From: Pseudomonas reinekei
GTDB lineage: Bacteria; Pseudomonadota; Gammaproteobacteria; Pseudomonadales; Pseudomonadaceae
Assembly (NCBI RefSeq): GCF_001945365.1
Contig: NZ_MSTQ01000001.1
Location: forward strand, 1-64,000
Length of the DNA: 64,000 nt
Reading direction: 5' to 3'
The notes below the pieces were generated by a model. It did no database searches, was not told the origin of the DNA, and saw only the letters and a list, made by a program, of their open reading frames with translations. This document shows positions 34,560 to 43,072 of the stretch, piece after piece (the stretch's first letter is position 1; each line of letters opens with the position of its first letter). Position numbers and translations under genes: made by a program.

Positions 34560-35540
34560 ATGGATATCGGTGAACTCAGACCAATTGAGCCCTATCTGCA
34601 TCCGTTGAGCCTGGAACGCTACCTAATTCCGACTGATTCGATAAGCGCTACGTATGCATTGGTTCTGAAGGTCATCCGTCATAGGGATTCAGGGCTCGTC
34701 ATATACGGTTATCCTCGCTATGGTAAAACAAGTGCAATGATGTATTGCCAGCACTGTCTCAAGGCGGAGTTCCCTCAAATGCCTGTAGCGATATTTAATA
34801 CAAAAGATGAGATATCTCCGAACAAGGGCGGATTTTACACCACGCTCTTGGAAGTTGTACATCACAAACTAGCAAAGCAACAATGTTCTGTGACTATTAA
34901 ACACATCCGCCTTGTCGAACTTATGGCTGAGGAAGCAAAGAAGGATCCGCGTGGACTTTTTATTTTGTTCATAGACGAGGCGCAGCGCATGATGTTGCCT
35001 CACTACCAATGGATAAAAGACATTTACAATGATTTGAATCTCAGAGGCGTTACGTTGTTGCCCATACTCGTTGGGCAGAAAGAGTTAATAGACCAGAAGG
35101 CAGCACTCGAGAAGGCGGGCAAGGATGCGATACTAGATCGCTTTATGCTATACGAGCATGCATTCAGAGGCATCCTTGACAGGGTGGACTTCGAGACATG
35201 CCTCGGTTACTACGATAGCTCCGTATTTCCGGCGAATACGAACTGGACTTATACGCGATTTTTTTTCCCCCTAGCTTATGCAAACGGATTTCGACTGGCC
35301 TCATCTGTTGATGTCTTATGGGACGCCTTCAAAGAGTCATACGAAGGAATTGGCTTTCAAAGTCGAATGGAGATTCCAATGAAATATTTTACCAAAACAA
35401 TCGAAATTCTGATGACGGATTTCTCAGAACGTGACCAGCCCGAATTCTCAGTTTCCAAGGACCTTTGCAAGGAGGTGATTAAAGAGTCCTGGTATCTGGC
35501 AGCTGGCGGAAATATGAAAAAAACGAATCCGAGCATGTAG
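34560..35540 (+). CDS. tniB: TniB/TnsC-like AAA ATPase
   Basis: A 326-aa ATPase. Walker A is GYPRYGKTS at ~50-58 and Walker B is FILFIDEAQRM at ~132-142. In Tn7-like elements TnsC/TniB polymerises on target DNA with ATP and passes it to the transposase. An AGGAG ribosome-binding site precedes ATG 34560. It is followed directly by the tniQ-like gene. Confidence 0.83.
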   Translation: MDIGELRPIEPYLHPLSLERYLIPTDSISATYALVLKVIRHRDSGLVIYGYPRYGKTSAMMYCQHCLKAEFPQMPVAIFNTKDEISPNKGGFYTTLLEVVHHKLAKQQCSVTIKHIRLVELMAEEAKKDPRGLFILFIDEAQRMMLPHYQWIKDIYNDLNLRGVTLLPILVGQKELIDQKAALEKAGKDAILDRFMLYEHAFRGILDRVDFETCLGYYDSSVFPANTNWTYTRFFFPLAYANGFRLASSVDVLWDAFKESYEGIGFQSRMEIPMKYFTKTIEILMTDFSERDQPEFSVSKDLCKEVIKESWYLAAGGNMKKTNPSM

Positions 35541-35544
35541 TTTC

Positions 35545-37002
35545 GTGATTATCACATTGGATATTAATGGAGAAGCGGTGGAGCCCCGTTACTGTTCTGC
35601 CTCTCCGAAGTATATTCCGTTTGAGTCAGCCTACTCAATATTATCCCGGTTCGGGCTGTACAATGTGCTTTATGGTGAAAGGCTAATTGATATATTTCGC
35701 AATTCATGTCACTCTAAACAGCGTATTAAAAGCCATCCTAGACTTATACACCTTGCATGCACGCAATCTGTTGATCTTGACGTAATGGCGCGCACACTGA
35801 GCTTGCCCGCTTGGAAAGTGGAAAGTCTTTTTCTTTCGCCTACGTATGTAAAATACGATAAACATATATCCGAGACGCTAAAGATCTGTCCCTTGTGCTT
35901 GGCGCAAGGCAGGCACTATACAATATTCCAACATGGACTCGTTCATCAATGCCCTATTCACCGAGTTGACCTTAGGCAGCGGTGCCCAACTTGTTCCGCT
36001 GTGGTCAGGTACGCACTAACGTCTAGTCTATTTAAAGTGCCTTATGGGTGTTGGCATTGCGGTGAACAATTAGGTGAGCGTCGGAGCGCCGCTCAGATGC
36101 ATTTCATTAATTCGGCAGGCATTGCGAATTTACAGAAAAGCTATAGAGCGCTTGAGTTGTCTAAGGGTAAACGTTTTGTTTTTTCAATTGGCGAAATTTC
36201 GGAATTATACTACGACAGTGTCTTGCAGTTCTCGACATCAATCCGCAAATTTGCGAGATTAGAATCAGACTTATTTCGAGAGATTCAGGTCCTTGCCGCA
36301 GAACTAACTCCGAAACGCATTGGCGCGCGTTATCCCTGGTGTCGATTACGCAACAAGACACAATCCAAACAACTGAAAGACGTTCCTGCGATCGCACCAA
36401 GATATCTGTTAAGTATTGCGAAGTCGATTTTTCGACATTTCAGAAAACATCGCGTCGGACGCTTCAATTGGTCAAATCGGACGCTCCGCCAAATGTGGCG
36501 ACCAATTGAGGCTTGCTCGGTTCCGCCGGACTGCTACGCGGCATTGGCGCTGTTGGATTGGCATTGCTTTTGGTGGGGTTCCAAAACCCCCAGTTGTTTA
36601 TCAAGTCCTATCAGCGACAACAAGCATAAAGTGGCGGAGTGGCTGGCTGAAATAAATCAGCACTCAGTGTTTTTAAACTGTCCCGATAGTGCAAGTAAGA
36701 ATTGGCTTACACAACATATTTTTGGGCGAGATGTGCTCGCCATGTTAACCCGCCAGTTAGAGGAGGGGTGGCGGCAATCAGATGCCTCTGGGGATATCGC
36801 GGCGACCATGTTCACCTATGAACGAATGATCAATCCAGTTTGTTGGGCGGCTTACTTTTCCGAACACCAAAATAATATGCGTATTTTTTTTATTGGACGA
36901 CCGGCAACCACGACGCCCATGCCAATTGTTGCTGGACATGGCGATCTCGGGGCGCGGTTACTCAAAGAATGTGTCGATCTCTCGGGTTTTAAATATTTTT
37001 GA
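35545..37002 (+). CDS. tniQ: TniQ/TnsD-like target-selection protein
   Basis: A 485-aa protein with an N-terminal TniQ domain and paired zinc-finger cysteines and histidines (CPLCLAQGRHY, HQCPIHRVDLRQRCPTC, CWHCGEQ at ~115-175). The long C-terminal part is of TnsD type rather than the short TniQ of Tn5053. TnsD proteins bind a specific chromosomal site. GTG 35545 is the first usable start, five bases after the tniB stop. No CRISPR array or cas genes accompany it. Confidence 0.75.
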   Translation: MIITLDINGEAVEPRYCSASPKYIPFESAYSILSRFGLYNVLYGERLIDIFRNSCHSKQRIKSHPRLIHLACTQSVDLDVMARTLSLPAWKVESLFLSPTYVKYDKHISETLKICPLCLAQGRHYTIFQHGLVHQCPIHRVDLRQRCPTCSAVVRYALTSSLFKVPYGCWHCGEQLGERRSAAQMHFINSAGIANLQKSYRALELSKGKRFVFSIGEISELYYDSVLQFSTSIRKFARLESDLFREIQVLAAELTPKRIGARYPWCRLRNKTQSKQLKDVPAIAPRYLLSIAKSIFRHFRKHRVGRFNWSNRTLRQMWRPIEACSVPPDCYAALALLDWHCFWWGSKTPSCLSSPISDNKHKVAEWLAEINQHSVFLNCPDSASKNWLTQHIFGRDVLAMLTRQLEEGWRQSDASGDIAATMFTYERMINPVCWAAYFSEHQNNMRIFFIGRPATTTPMPIVAGHGDLGARLLKECVDLSGFKYF

Positions 37003-37642
37003 TGTTGCCAAGGTTCAGAGCCATTGATAAATGACGTCGCCCAATCAACCCGTTCGTTCCTTTAATGAATGATCCGATGCTCGTCAAAATTCGCCGGCCG
37101 GATACTCTCTCGCGTCACACCTTCCGTTGTATCGTAGCGCCCAATCCTCACAATGATCTGTAAAGGCCAAGTCGTGGGGTGGCGTTCACATTTTTTACCG
37201 ACGGGAGTACTTATCAAGGTTGGAGTGTCCTGCTCAGTCTCGGTTCCAAGTGGGTCAAGTGGAACATCGTGCCTGATTGCCCAATCAAGTTATGACGTTT
37301 TGAATAACAATCCCCCTCCAGTGGGCTACTACTTCTACACCAATGCTTCATCGGATGTGTCTATTTCAATTAGCCCGGCAAGAATACGTCACATCCGGTG
37401 ACGCTGTTTGCCCTATCGAATTTATAGAAGGCCCGGCAATATTTAATGAGTATGCAGGAGAGATGCGCCTAGATGTGGGGCGGGTACCTCTGTGATGTGC
37501 TCGCAGCGGCTAAACACGGGAAGGAGTGATTGATCTGAATGTTTTGGATCGACTCATCATTTTTAAAACGGCAGTGGCCGAAGTCAGGCGGAAATGTCTG
37601 ACTACGTCAGGACATTTCCTGGGCTTACGGCTTCAAATATTT
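37003..37642. other. Gap with unassigned ORF and a strong hairpin
   Basis: An 82-codon plus-strand ORF (37153-37401) contains PPPVGYYFYTNASSDVSISIS but has no recognised family. A hairpin at 37590-37619 (GGAAATGTC / GACATTTCC, with an inner TGAC / GTCA pairing) lies just beyond the tnpS stop and may terminate it, although no T-run follows. The gap probably holds the lost right end of the transposon and left-over cargo. Confidence 0.4.
37590..37619. terminator. Hairpin downstream of tnpS
   Basis: A nine-base perfect stem with a 12-base centre that can itself pair four more bases. It is 24 bp beyond the tnpS stop. It could be a terminator without a U-tract or part of an element end. Confidence 0.4.
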
Positions 37643-38839
37643 TCAGGGTGAACCGTGAGATTCAAATTTTTTGATAATCGCGAGGTCCCAGTCCTCTTGC
37701 TCTACGTACTCTGCTGGTAGGCCTGTATCTCTGTTGGGGGCAGTAGCTACATTTATCTTTTCGTCGCTAAGCGGGTCAGACAGCAAGTTTGTCGCGGGAC
37801 TATTTACTAGCAAACCGTTCTGGTAATAGCCCATGATCGAACTAACGCTACGATGCTCGGTCATGGCCATGATTTCGCCCAAGTGGACGCCCTGCCGGCT
37901 GGCCTCGGTGAAAAAGCCGGAGCGCAAGCTGTGTGCAGCCCAATCCCCCTCAAGCCCTGCTAACTTTGCGCGATGCTGGACAATCCTGGCGACCTGGTCT
38001 GCGGACAGTCCCTTTTTGCCGACCTTGCCGCCCCTGTACATGCGGCGGAACAGCGGGCCGGATTCGGCTGGTAAAACCGCCAGCCACTCGGTTAAGGCCT
38101 TTGCCGCCGGCCCGCGCAGAGGTTTCTCTCGGCGAACGCCGTCAGTATCGGTTCCACCGAGGGCGAAGAGCCAAGTATCGGCGTCCAGTCTGCGCACATC
38201 ACTCAGTTGCAAGGCGACTACCTCGGAACGACGCCGGCCGCCGCCACTCCAGGCCAGCAGGAGCAGGGCGCGGTCACGAAGGCCGAGTACGCCATCCGTA
38301 CAGGTGGCGAGCATCGCCTGCAGCGGCTCCAGCACCGCTGCGGTTTTTTTGCGGACCGCTACGCCCTGGCGCGATTGCGACTTGCGCGCCTCAGCCAACA
38401 GCGTTTTTAGCGCCCGCGTATCAGTTGGGCTGTCCCAGTTGTTGAGCCTATGCCACTGGCACAGTACCGTCAGGCGGTGACTGACAGTGTTAAAGGCGAG
38501 GGGCCCTAACTTGGCCTTGAATCCCGCCGCCACCAGAATGGCATCGATGTCGGGCGGCAGTAGGTGCGTCCAACAGCCGTTCTCCAAAGGTAGTACCAGA
38601 TGATCAAGAACGAACTGCCCCGCTATCGAGGCAGTCAGCGGGGCATCACCCAGCACCTGGCCATAGCGCAGTTGCAACCAGGTTGACCAATAGGCGAGAG
38701 CACTGCAGTAACTGCGCAACGTATTGTCTGCGACGCCTGCGGTGAAAAATACTGCGGCGGCTTCTTGGGCGTGGAGCGCGAGGAGATGTGGGTTCAGTTC
38801 CGCTTTGCCTACCTTCGGCAACTGATCGGTAATTTTCAT
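37643..38839 (-). CDS. tnpS: Tyrosine recombinase TnpS (Tn4651/Tn5041-type cointegrate resolution)
   Basis: A ~398-aa phage-integrase-family recombinase. An SAM-like core-binding domain (~30-150) precedes the catalytic domain, with Arg in GGGRRRSEVVAL, HSLR (AHSLRSGF), a TEHRS histidine and the nucleophile Tyr in IMGYYQNG. In Tn4651-group transposons TnpS resolves cointegrates at a site between tnpS and tnpT. ATG 38839 has GAGG ten bases upstream; a GTG at 38848 is too close to it. The gene looks intact, but the partner tnpT is broken and no tnpA is in the window. Confidence 0.82.
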   Translation of the reverse strand: MKITDQLPKVGKAELNPHLLALHAQEAAAVFFTAGVADNTLRSYCSALAYWSTWLQLRYGQVLGDAPLTASIAGQFVLDHLVLPLENGCWTHLLPPDIDAILVAAGFKAKLGPLAFNTVSHRLTVLCQWHRLNNWDSPTDTRALKTLLAEARKSQSRQGVAVRKKTAAVLEPLQAMLATCTDGVLGLRDRALLLLAWSGGGRRRSEVVALQLSDVRRLDADTWLFALGGTDTDGVRREKPLRGPAAKALTEWLAVLPAESGPLFRRMYRGGKVGKKGLSADQVARIVQHRAKLAGLEGDWAAHSLRSGFFTEASRQGVHLGEIMAMTEHRSVSSIMGYYQNGLLVNSPATNLLSDPLSDEKINVATAPNRDTGLPAEYVEQEDWDLAIIKKFESHGSP

Positions 38840-38848
38840 TACGTCCAC

Positions 38849-38923
38849 ACCTCAGTTTTGAGATTCGACAATATACCGCGGACATCATTCCCTTATCAGA
38901 CCCAATATAGCCGGAGGCGGGCC
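38849..38923. promoter_or_regulatory. Probable resolution site and divergent promoters between tnpS and tnpT
   Basis: A 75-bp AT-rich intergenic segment between divergent tnpS and tnpT, with a CAATATA motif on both sides of a CCGCGGACATCATT core. In Tn4651-group elements the recombination site lies exactly here. The assignment is by position and not by matching a known core. Confidence 0.4.
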
Positions 38924-39847
38924 TTGGCAGTAGGGGTGCCGGAAAGCGACGTGTTTGCCGCCGCGGATGCGGTGCTGGCCCGTGGGGAGCGGCCAACGGT
39001 GGAACGTGTGCGCTTGGAACTGGGGGGCGGCAGTCCGACGTGCGTCGGCGGGTTGCTCGTTCAATCTTGGGCGAGGCTGGCCGAACGGCTGAGCGGCGAG
39101 ACTCGCCTGCTGACGTTGCCGGCGGAGGTCTCGCAGGCCTTTGTCGCCCCGTGGCAACAGGCGATTCATCTGTCCCATGGCGTTGCTGAGCAGGCGTTGT
39201 CCGAAGAACGTCAGGTCTTGGCTGCCGAACGCGAGCGAGTCGCCGCGGTGGAGGGCCAGGCGCGTCAAGTCGCCGCACTAGCGCGGCAACATGCGACGAC
39301 TGCGCAGGTGGCCCAGCAAGTGAGCGAGACTCGCTTGGCGGACCTGGAGTTGCTGCTGGAACAGCGTGCGACGCAGATTCAAGACCTGAGCAGCGCGACA
39401 GCCTGCTGCGGGAACGCGGTGACGCGCAGCAGTAAAGCCAGACCTTGCAGCAGGAATTGCAGGAGTTGCGACTTAAGGCCGAGTAGGAACGCGTCGCGCA
39501 GGAGATCTACGTGCTCGGGGTCGAGGATCGTGCGCATCGTGAAGTCGATCGTGCCAGAGAAGAGAGCAAGCGCATGCCCCCCCAAGTGAAGGAAGCAGGC
39601 AACCAACTTGAGCAGTTGCAGCAAAAGATTGAAGGTGCGCAGGCCGCGCTGGGTCAAGCACTGCAAAACGCCGCAGCACAGCAAGCGCGTGGCGACGCGC
39701 TGGAGCAGAAGTTAGTGCATCTCGCTCATCGCCGGTCAGCGAACGCAAGACACGCGCGAGGAAAAAGCCCGAACCCAAGTCAGCGAAGTAAGCACCCCAG
39801 GCTACATCTTCAGCATACGGCGCCTACGCTTCAACGGCTGGACATGA
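38924..39847 (+). pseudogene. tnpT: tnpT (KfrA-like coiled-coil DNA-binding protein), decayed
   Basis: Starts with TTG 38924 behind a GGAGG and reads LAVGVPESDVFAAADAVLAR, a KfrA N-terminal DNA-binding domain, followed by a long coiled coil. The frame changes near 39395, then two in-frame stops follow (TAA near 39433, TAG near 39485), and a further frame change is near 39735. The reading ends RLRFNGWT at 39847. TnpT normally binds the resolution site and helps TnpS. With at least four lesions it is non-functional in its second half. Confidence 0.7.
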
Positions 39848-39867
39848 CACGACACAGGGAATGAGCG

Positions 39868-40286
39868 ATGGATGAATTGGGTTTCGCGAATGACCGACCG
39901 ATCAAAGCTGCCGAGCAGGATCTACTAGGGCGATCCACATTTGCTAAAAACCTAGCGGCGGCGATTGTCGGCTGGAAAAACCAAAGAGCCTGGTCGTTGC
40001 CCTGACGGGGCTATGGGGCAGCGGCAAGAGTTCGATCAAGAATCTGGCCATTCAGGAGTTAACCGCCACGCCTCAGCTTGACGTCATTGAGTACAACCCT
40101 AGGGAGTGGACTGGCCAGGAAAAACTGAGCGCGTCGTTTTCCGATGAGGTCTCGCGTGCCATTCGGCGAAAGGACAAAAGCAAGGACGGTAAGAAACTGG
40201 CCAAGGTCCTGCGCCAGTATGGGCAACGGATCAATGCCAGCGCAGAGTTGGTGGACGGAATGACCCGCTACCTACCGGTCTGGTAG
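39868..40286 (+). pseudogene. KAP-type P-loop NTPase, broken N-terminal fragment
   Basis: ATG 39868 opens MDELGFANDRPIKAAEQDLL and goes out of frame near 39975. The other frame continues with VVALTGLWGSGKSSIKNLAI, carrying a Walker A motif, then EYNPREWTGQEKL and stops at 40286. This is the start of a KAP-family P-loop NTPase, membrane-associated proteins normally over 500 aa and common on mobile elements and in defence islands. At most ~140 residues remain. Confidence 0.6.
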
Positions 40287-40650
40287 AAACCGGCTCCGCG
40301 AGGGCATACTACTTGCGGGAAAATCTGATCAGGACACGTATTTCTTTTTAAGAGCAGGCCATCCAACGCGCTCCCCGAAGTGATCAAAGTCCGAGCGCAA
40401 GATGTTGGATCCGTCTCTCCTGAGAGGTCGTAGGGGGCCGGACTACAAAAATTCTTTGATGACTCTGTGGTTGGGCGATGCTCTCGTGGGAATTAATAGC
40501 TCTTGTCACAATTGTGGGACTGGTGCCGACGCCACACATAGGAGAGGTTCACCGGCCACACCAAGCGGCGCAGCTAGGCCAGAAGTTGATTCCTGTTAGA
40601 ATAGAATCAAACGCTGACCCCGCTGTCACGGTTCGCGACAGTTCCACAAA
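40287..40650. other. No recognisable gene (364 bp)
   Basis: Junction between the mobile region and the stress cluster. One plus-strand ORF (40478-40690, 70 aa, with a hydrophobic start MLSWELIALVTIVGLV) overlaps the 3' end of the araC-type gene and is not convincing. No repeats or IS ends were recognised. Confidence 0.4.
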
Positions 40651-41547
40651 CTACTTCTCACGACGTAGTTTTCCCGGCGCTTCCCCGTAAAACTCTTTAA
40701 ATTTTTTGCTGAACGCGGACTGCGACTGATACCCGACCTGTACGGCAATATCGCTCAATCCCAGATGGGAGTGGCTCAGCAGGTTGAACGCCATTTCCAT
40801 GCGGACCTGAGTCAACAGCACCCAGGGTGATGCGCCCGCCACGCGTGCAAATGTGCGCAGAAAAGTTGCGCGGGACATGCTCGCCATTTCCGCCAGCCCT
40901 TCAACGGTCCACTCGAATGCAGGGTCGGCCAGCATCGCCTGCCAAGCGCGTCCGAGGCGTTTATCGCTGAGCAAGGCCAATGAGCCGGCGGTCTGGCCAT
41001 CGCTTGCCAAGTGCGCTCGCAGGATTAGGGTGAACAGCGCCTGGGATAGCGCGTCGAGCATGAATCTGGAGCAGACCTGGTGGCCGTCCGCTTCGCCACG
41101 CAGCATCTCCACCAGCGCAGGCAACTGCCCACTGGCGGTGGGCGGGACGACCAGATACTCGGGCAGCGCGGCGAAGAGTAGTGACGTGCGATTGAAGTGA
41201 AACCCGCCACAGAGCATGTCAAAATCGCGACTGGCCCCGCCAATACGATGCATCGGCACGACACCACCTTCGCTAACGTACGGCACGGTCGGCGCTACGG
41301 TTTTGCCTGTGCTGTGCATGACATGCGGCGCGCCTCGTGGAAGCAACAAAATGTCCCCGGTCTTCATGGGAACACGCTGGCCATCGGGAAAATAAACCTG
41401 GCACTCTCCGGCCAACACGATGTGATAGGGCGCCTTGCCCAAGGCTTCCTGCTCATGCTCGCGCGCCCAATCCCCCTCGAACTGGCAGCGTAAATCCAGG
41501 CTGCCGCGTACGTTGGCCAAGCTGATGAGTTTATCGATTGAATTCAT
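40651..41547 (-). CDS. AraC-family regulator (RclR-like context)
   Basis: A 298-aa regulator. The N-terminal cupin_6-type sensor (FEGDWAREHEQ, ILLLPRGAPHVMHS, FDMLCGGFHF) includes Cys residues that could sense oxidants. Two C-terminal helix-turn-helix motifs (LAEMASMSRATFLRTFARVA and LSDIAVQVGYQSQSAFSKKF) follow. It is divergent from an AhpD-like gene and an rclC-like operon, the arrangement of RclR-type reactive-chlorine regulators in Pseudomonas. ATG 41547 is the start of homology; the open frame extends further without support. Confidence 0.82.
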   Translation of the reverse strand: MNSIDKLISLANVRGSLDLRCQFEGDWAREHEQEALGKAPYHIVLAGECQVYFPDGQRVPMKTGDILLLPRGAPHVMHSTGKTVAPTVPYVSEGGVVPMHRIGGASRDFDMLCGGFHFNRTSLLFAALPEYLVVPPTASGQLPALVEMLRGEADGHQVCSRFMLDALSQALFTLILRAHLASDGQTAGSLALLSDKRLGRAWQAMLADPAFEWTVEGLAEMASMSRATFLRTFARVAGASPWVLLTQVRMEMAFNLLSHSHLGLSDIAVQVGYQSQSAFSKKFKEFYGEAPGKLRREK

Positions 41548-41549
41548 TT

Positions 41550-41628
41550 TGAGTCTTTCGCAATAAAAGCTGAGCCGATTGAACAAACCTGAATCGCGCC
41601 ACTGGAGAAAACTGAGTCTGTCGAAACA
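41550..41628. promoter_or_regulatory. Pair of direct repeats between araC-type and ahpD-type genes
   Basis: TGAGTCTTTCGCAATA (41550-41565) and TGAGTCTGTCGAAACA (41613-41628) agree at 13 of 16 positions and are 63 bp apart (six helical turns). One is next to the regulator's start and the other is 30 bp before the AhpD-like gene. They are good candidates for the AraC-type protein's sites. Confidence 0.45.
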
Positions 41629-41658
41629 GTACACTCAACCTGTTCAGGAATTAACGCT

Positions 41659-42000
41659 ATGTTCAATAATTGGTCTGAATTATTGCCCACTATCCAGAAA
41701 GCCTTCGGCGCACTGGGCAAGAGCAACCCTAAGATGGTCAAAGCCTACATGGCACTCGGTGAAGCCGCTGCCGAAAACGATGTGCTGGATGTCAGGACAC
41801 GCGAGTTGATCTCGATCGCCGTCGCTGTCACTACTCGTTGCGATGGTTGTATCGCCGCACATACGAACGCAGCGATCAAGGCAGGCGCGAGCCGCGAAGA
41901 GGTGGCGGCGACCCTGGCCACGGCTATCTCGATGAACGCGGGTGCTGCGTACATCTATTCGCTACGCACGCTCGAAGCGTTTGATACGCTGAAAAACTAG
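41659..42000 (+). CDS. AhpD-like carboxymuconolactone-decarboxylase family protein
   Basis: A 113-aa helical protein with the AhpD thiol motif in TTRCDGCIAAHTNAAI (CxxC at ~61-64 followed by His). Such proteins reduce peroxides; in P. aeruginosa the related RcsA, next to an AraC regulator, protects against hypochlorite. AGGA lies before ATG 41659, and a strong terminator follows directly, so it is transcribed as a single gene divergent from the regulator. Confidence 0.83.
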   Translation: MFNNWSELLPTIQKAFGALGKSNPKMVKAYMALGEAAAENDVLDVRTRELISIAVAVTTRCDGCIAAHTNAAIKAGASREEVAATLATAISMNAGAAYIYSLRTLEAFDTLKN

Positions 42001-42021
42001 TCTGACATCGCGTCCACCGCA

Positions 42022-42053
42022 GCCTCGGCACTACAAAGAGCCGAGGCTTTTTT
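42022..42053 (+). terminator. Rho-independent terminator after the AhpD-like gene
   Basis: Perfect eight-base stem GCCTCGGC / GCCGAGGC with a ten-base loop, followed by TTTTTT. A textbook intrinsic terminator. Confidence 0.88.
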
Positions 42054-42174
42054 ACGTCATTGAAACGTTAAGGTCACGTTGAGACGATCAAGCAACAACT
42101 TGAGCATGACGAACAAAAGCACCGGTCTCCAAACCAGCAGACTAGCTCCACATTCAATGTTCTGGAGAAGTCCC

Positions 42175-42750
42175 ATGCTCACCTCATTTACAACCTGGTT
42201 ATGGTTCCTCAGCAAAGTGGATACCTTTGGCGCTTCGCTCATGCGACTGGCCATCGGCATCGTTTTCCTGTGGATTGGCGCACTAAAATTCGTCCCATAC
42301 GAGGCCGATAGCATCACGCCGTTTGTCGCCAACAGCCCCTTCATGTCGTTCTTCTACGAACACCCGCAAGAGTACAAGGCTCACCTGACACATGAAGGTG
42401 AACTGAACGTCGAGAAGCGCGCCTGGCAGACAGGTAACAACACCTACGGATTCTCGACCGGTCTGGGCATTGTCGAACTTCTGATTGGGCTGTTGGTTCT
42501 ATCCAACCCGATCTCACGACGCACCGGCTTGCTCGGTGGTGCGTTGGCCTTCGGTACGCCGCTGGTGACTTTGAGCTTTCTGATCACCACGCCCGAAGCC
42601 TGGGTGGGTGCCCTAGGCGACGCTCAGCACGGTTTTCCCTACCTGTCCGGTGGCGGTCGTCTGGTGCTTAAAGACGTATTGATGCTGGCAGGCTCTCTCA
42701 CTGTGATGGCCGACTCCGCTCGTCATCTGCTGCGAGAAAGTCGCGCATGA
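42175..42750 (+). CDS. rclC: RclC-like membrane protein (DUF417)
   Basis: A 191-aa inner-membrane protein with about four helices and DUF417 features (LMRLAIGIVFLWIGALKFVPYEADSI near the start, GRLVLKDVLMLAGSL near the end). E. coli RclC and relatives are induced by reactive chlorine species and contribute to resistance; the mechanism is unclear. A GGAG site lies seven bases before ATG 42175. Its stop overlaps the DUF2790 start (ATGA). Confidence 0.82.
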   Translation: MLTSFTTWLWFLSKVDTFGASLMRLAIGIVFLWIGALKFVPYEADSITPFVANSPFMSFFYEHPQEYKAHLTHEGELNVEKRAWQTGNNTYGFSTGLGIVELLIGLLVLSNPISRRTGLLGGALAFGTPLVTLSFLITTPEAWVGALGDAQHGFPYLSGGGRLVLKDVLMLAGSLTVMADSARHLLRESRA

Positions 42751-43004
42751 ATCGCTTATCGGAAAACATATTGAAACCCGCGGTTGCTCTGGCGTTTGCC
42801 ATCGTATCCAGCAGCATCCTGGCAGAACCGACCGAGGAGGTCGCACGTCCCGGGGTTCCCTTGGATATTGCCAAAACCATTAGCATTACCGATGTCAGTA
42901 ATGCATGCGGAATCGTCCCCGTGGAGCTGACGTATGACGATTCACATGGACAGCGTCACACCGTAACGTATCAAGTCTGGGGGACGGCGTGCAGCGGTGG
43001 CTAA
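42747..43004 (+). CDS. DUF2790 periplasmic protein (copy 1)
   Basis: An 85-aa protein with a signal peptide (cleavage near SSSILA, ~residue 26) and a mature DUF2790 domain: LDIAKTISITDVSNACGIVP, then DSHGQRHTVTY and a terminal ACSGG. The two cysteines may form a disulfide. Function is unknown; the family is mainly pseudomonad. It is translationally coupled to rclC. A second member lies inside the cyn operon at 54028-54276. Confidence 0.82.
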   Translation: MNRLSENILKPAVALAFAIVSSSILAEPTEEVARPGVPLDIAKTISITDVSNACGIVPVELTYDDSHGQRHTVTYQVWGTACSGG

Positions 43005-43039
43005 GCGTCCCTGGCAACACACGATAGGCCTCCGTTTCC

Positions 43040-43072
43040 TTCCAGCGACCTCATAGTGGATGGTCGCTGGAA
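43040..43072. terminator. Hairpin after rclC-DUF2790
   Basis: Perfect 11-base stem TTCCAGCGACC / GGTCGCTGGAA with an 11-base loop, 35 bp after the DUF2790 stop. No T-run follows. Confidence 0.5.

Larger units (their letters stand above)
31601..37010 (+). mobile_element. Tn7/Tn5053-like transposon core (TnsA-like, TniA, TniB, TniQ)
   Basis: An AT-rich block, in clear contrast to its surroundings, that interrupts an aldehyde dehydrogenase gene. It carries four co-oriented transposition genes and a repeat array at its left side. The right terminus was not identified; sequence after ~37.0 kb gains GC and soon reaches a Tn4651-type resolution module. Order and composition (TnsA-like, DDE transposase, AAA ATPase, zinc-finger target selector) match Tn7-related elements of the Tn6022/AbaR-backbone and Tn5053 type. 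Exact ends and target duplication are unknown. Confidence 0.75.

Noticed and set aside
31601..37010. CRISPR-associated transposon (Cas12k or Cascade type)
   Set aside because: TniQ is present but no repeat-spacer array or cas gene was seen within the window.
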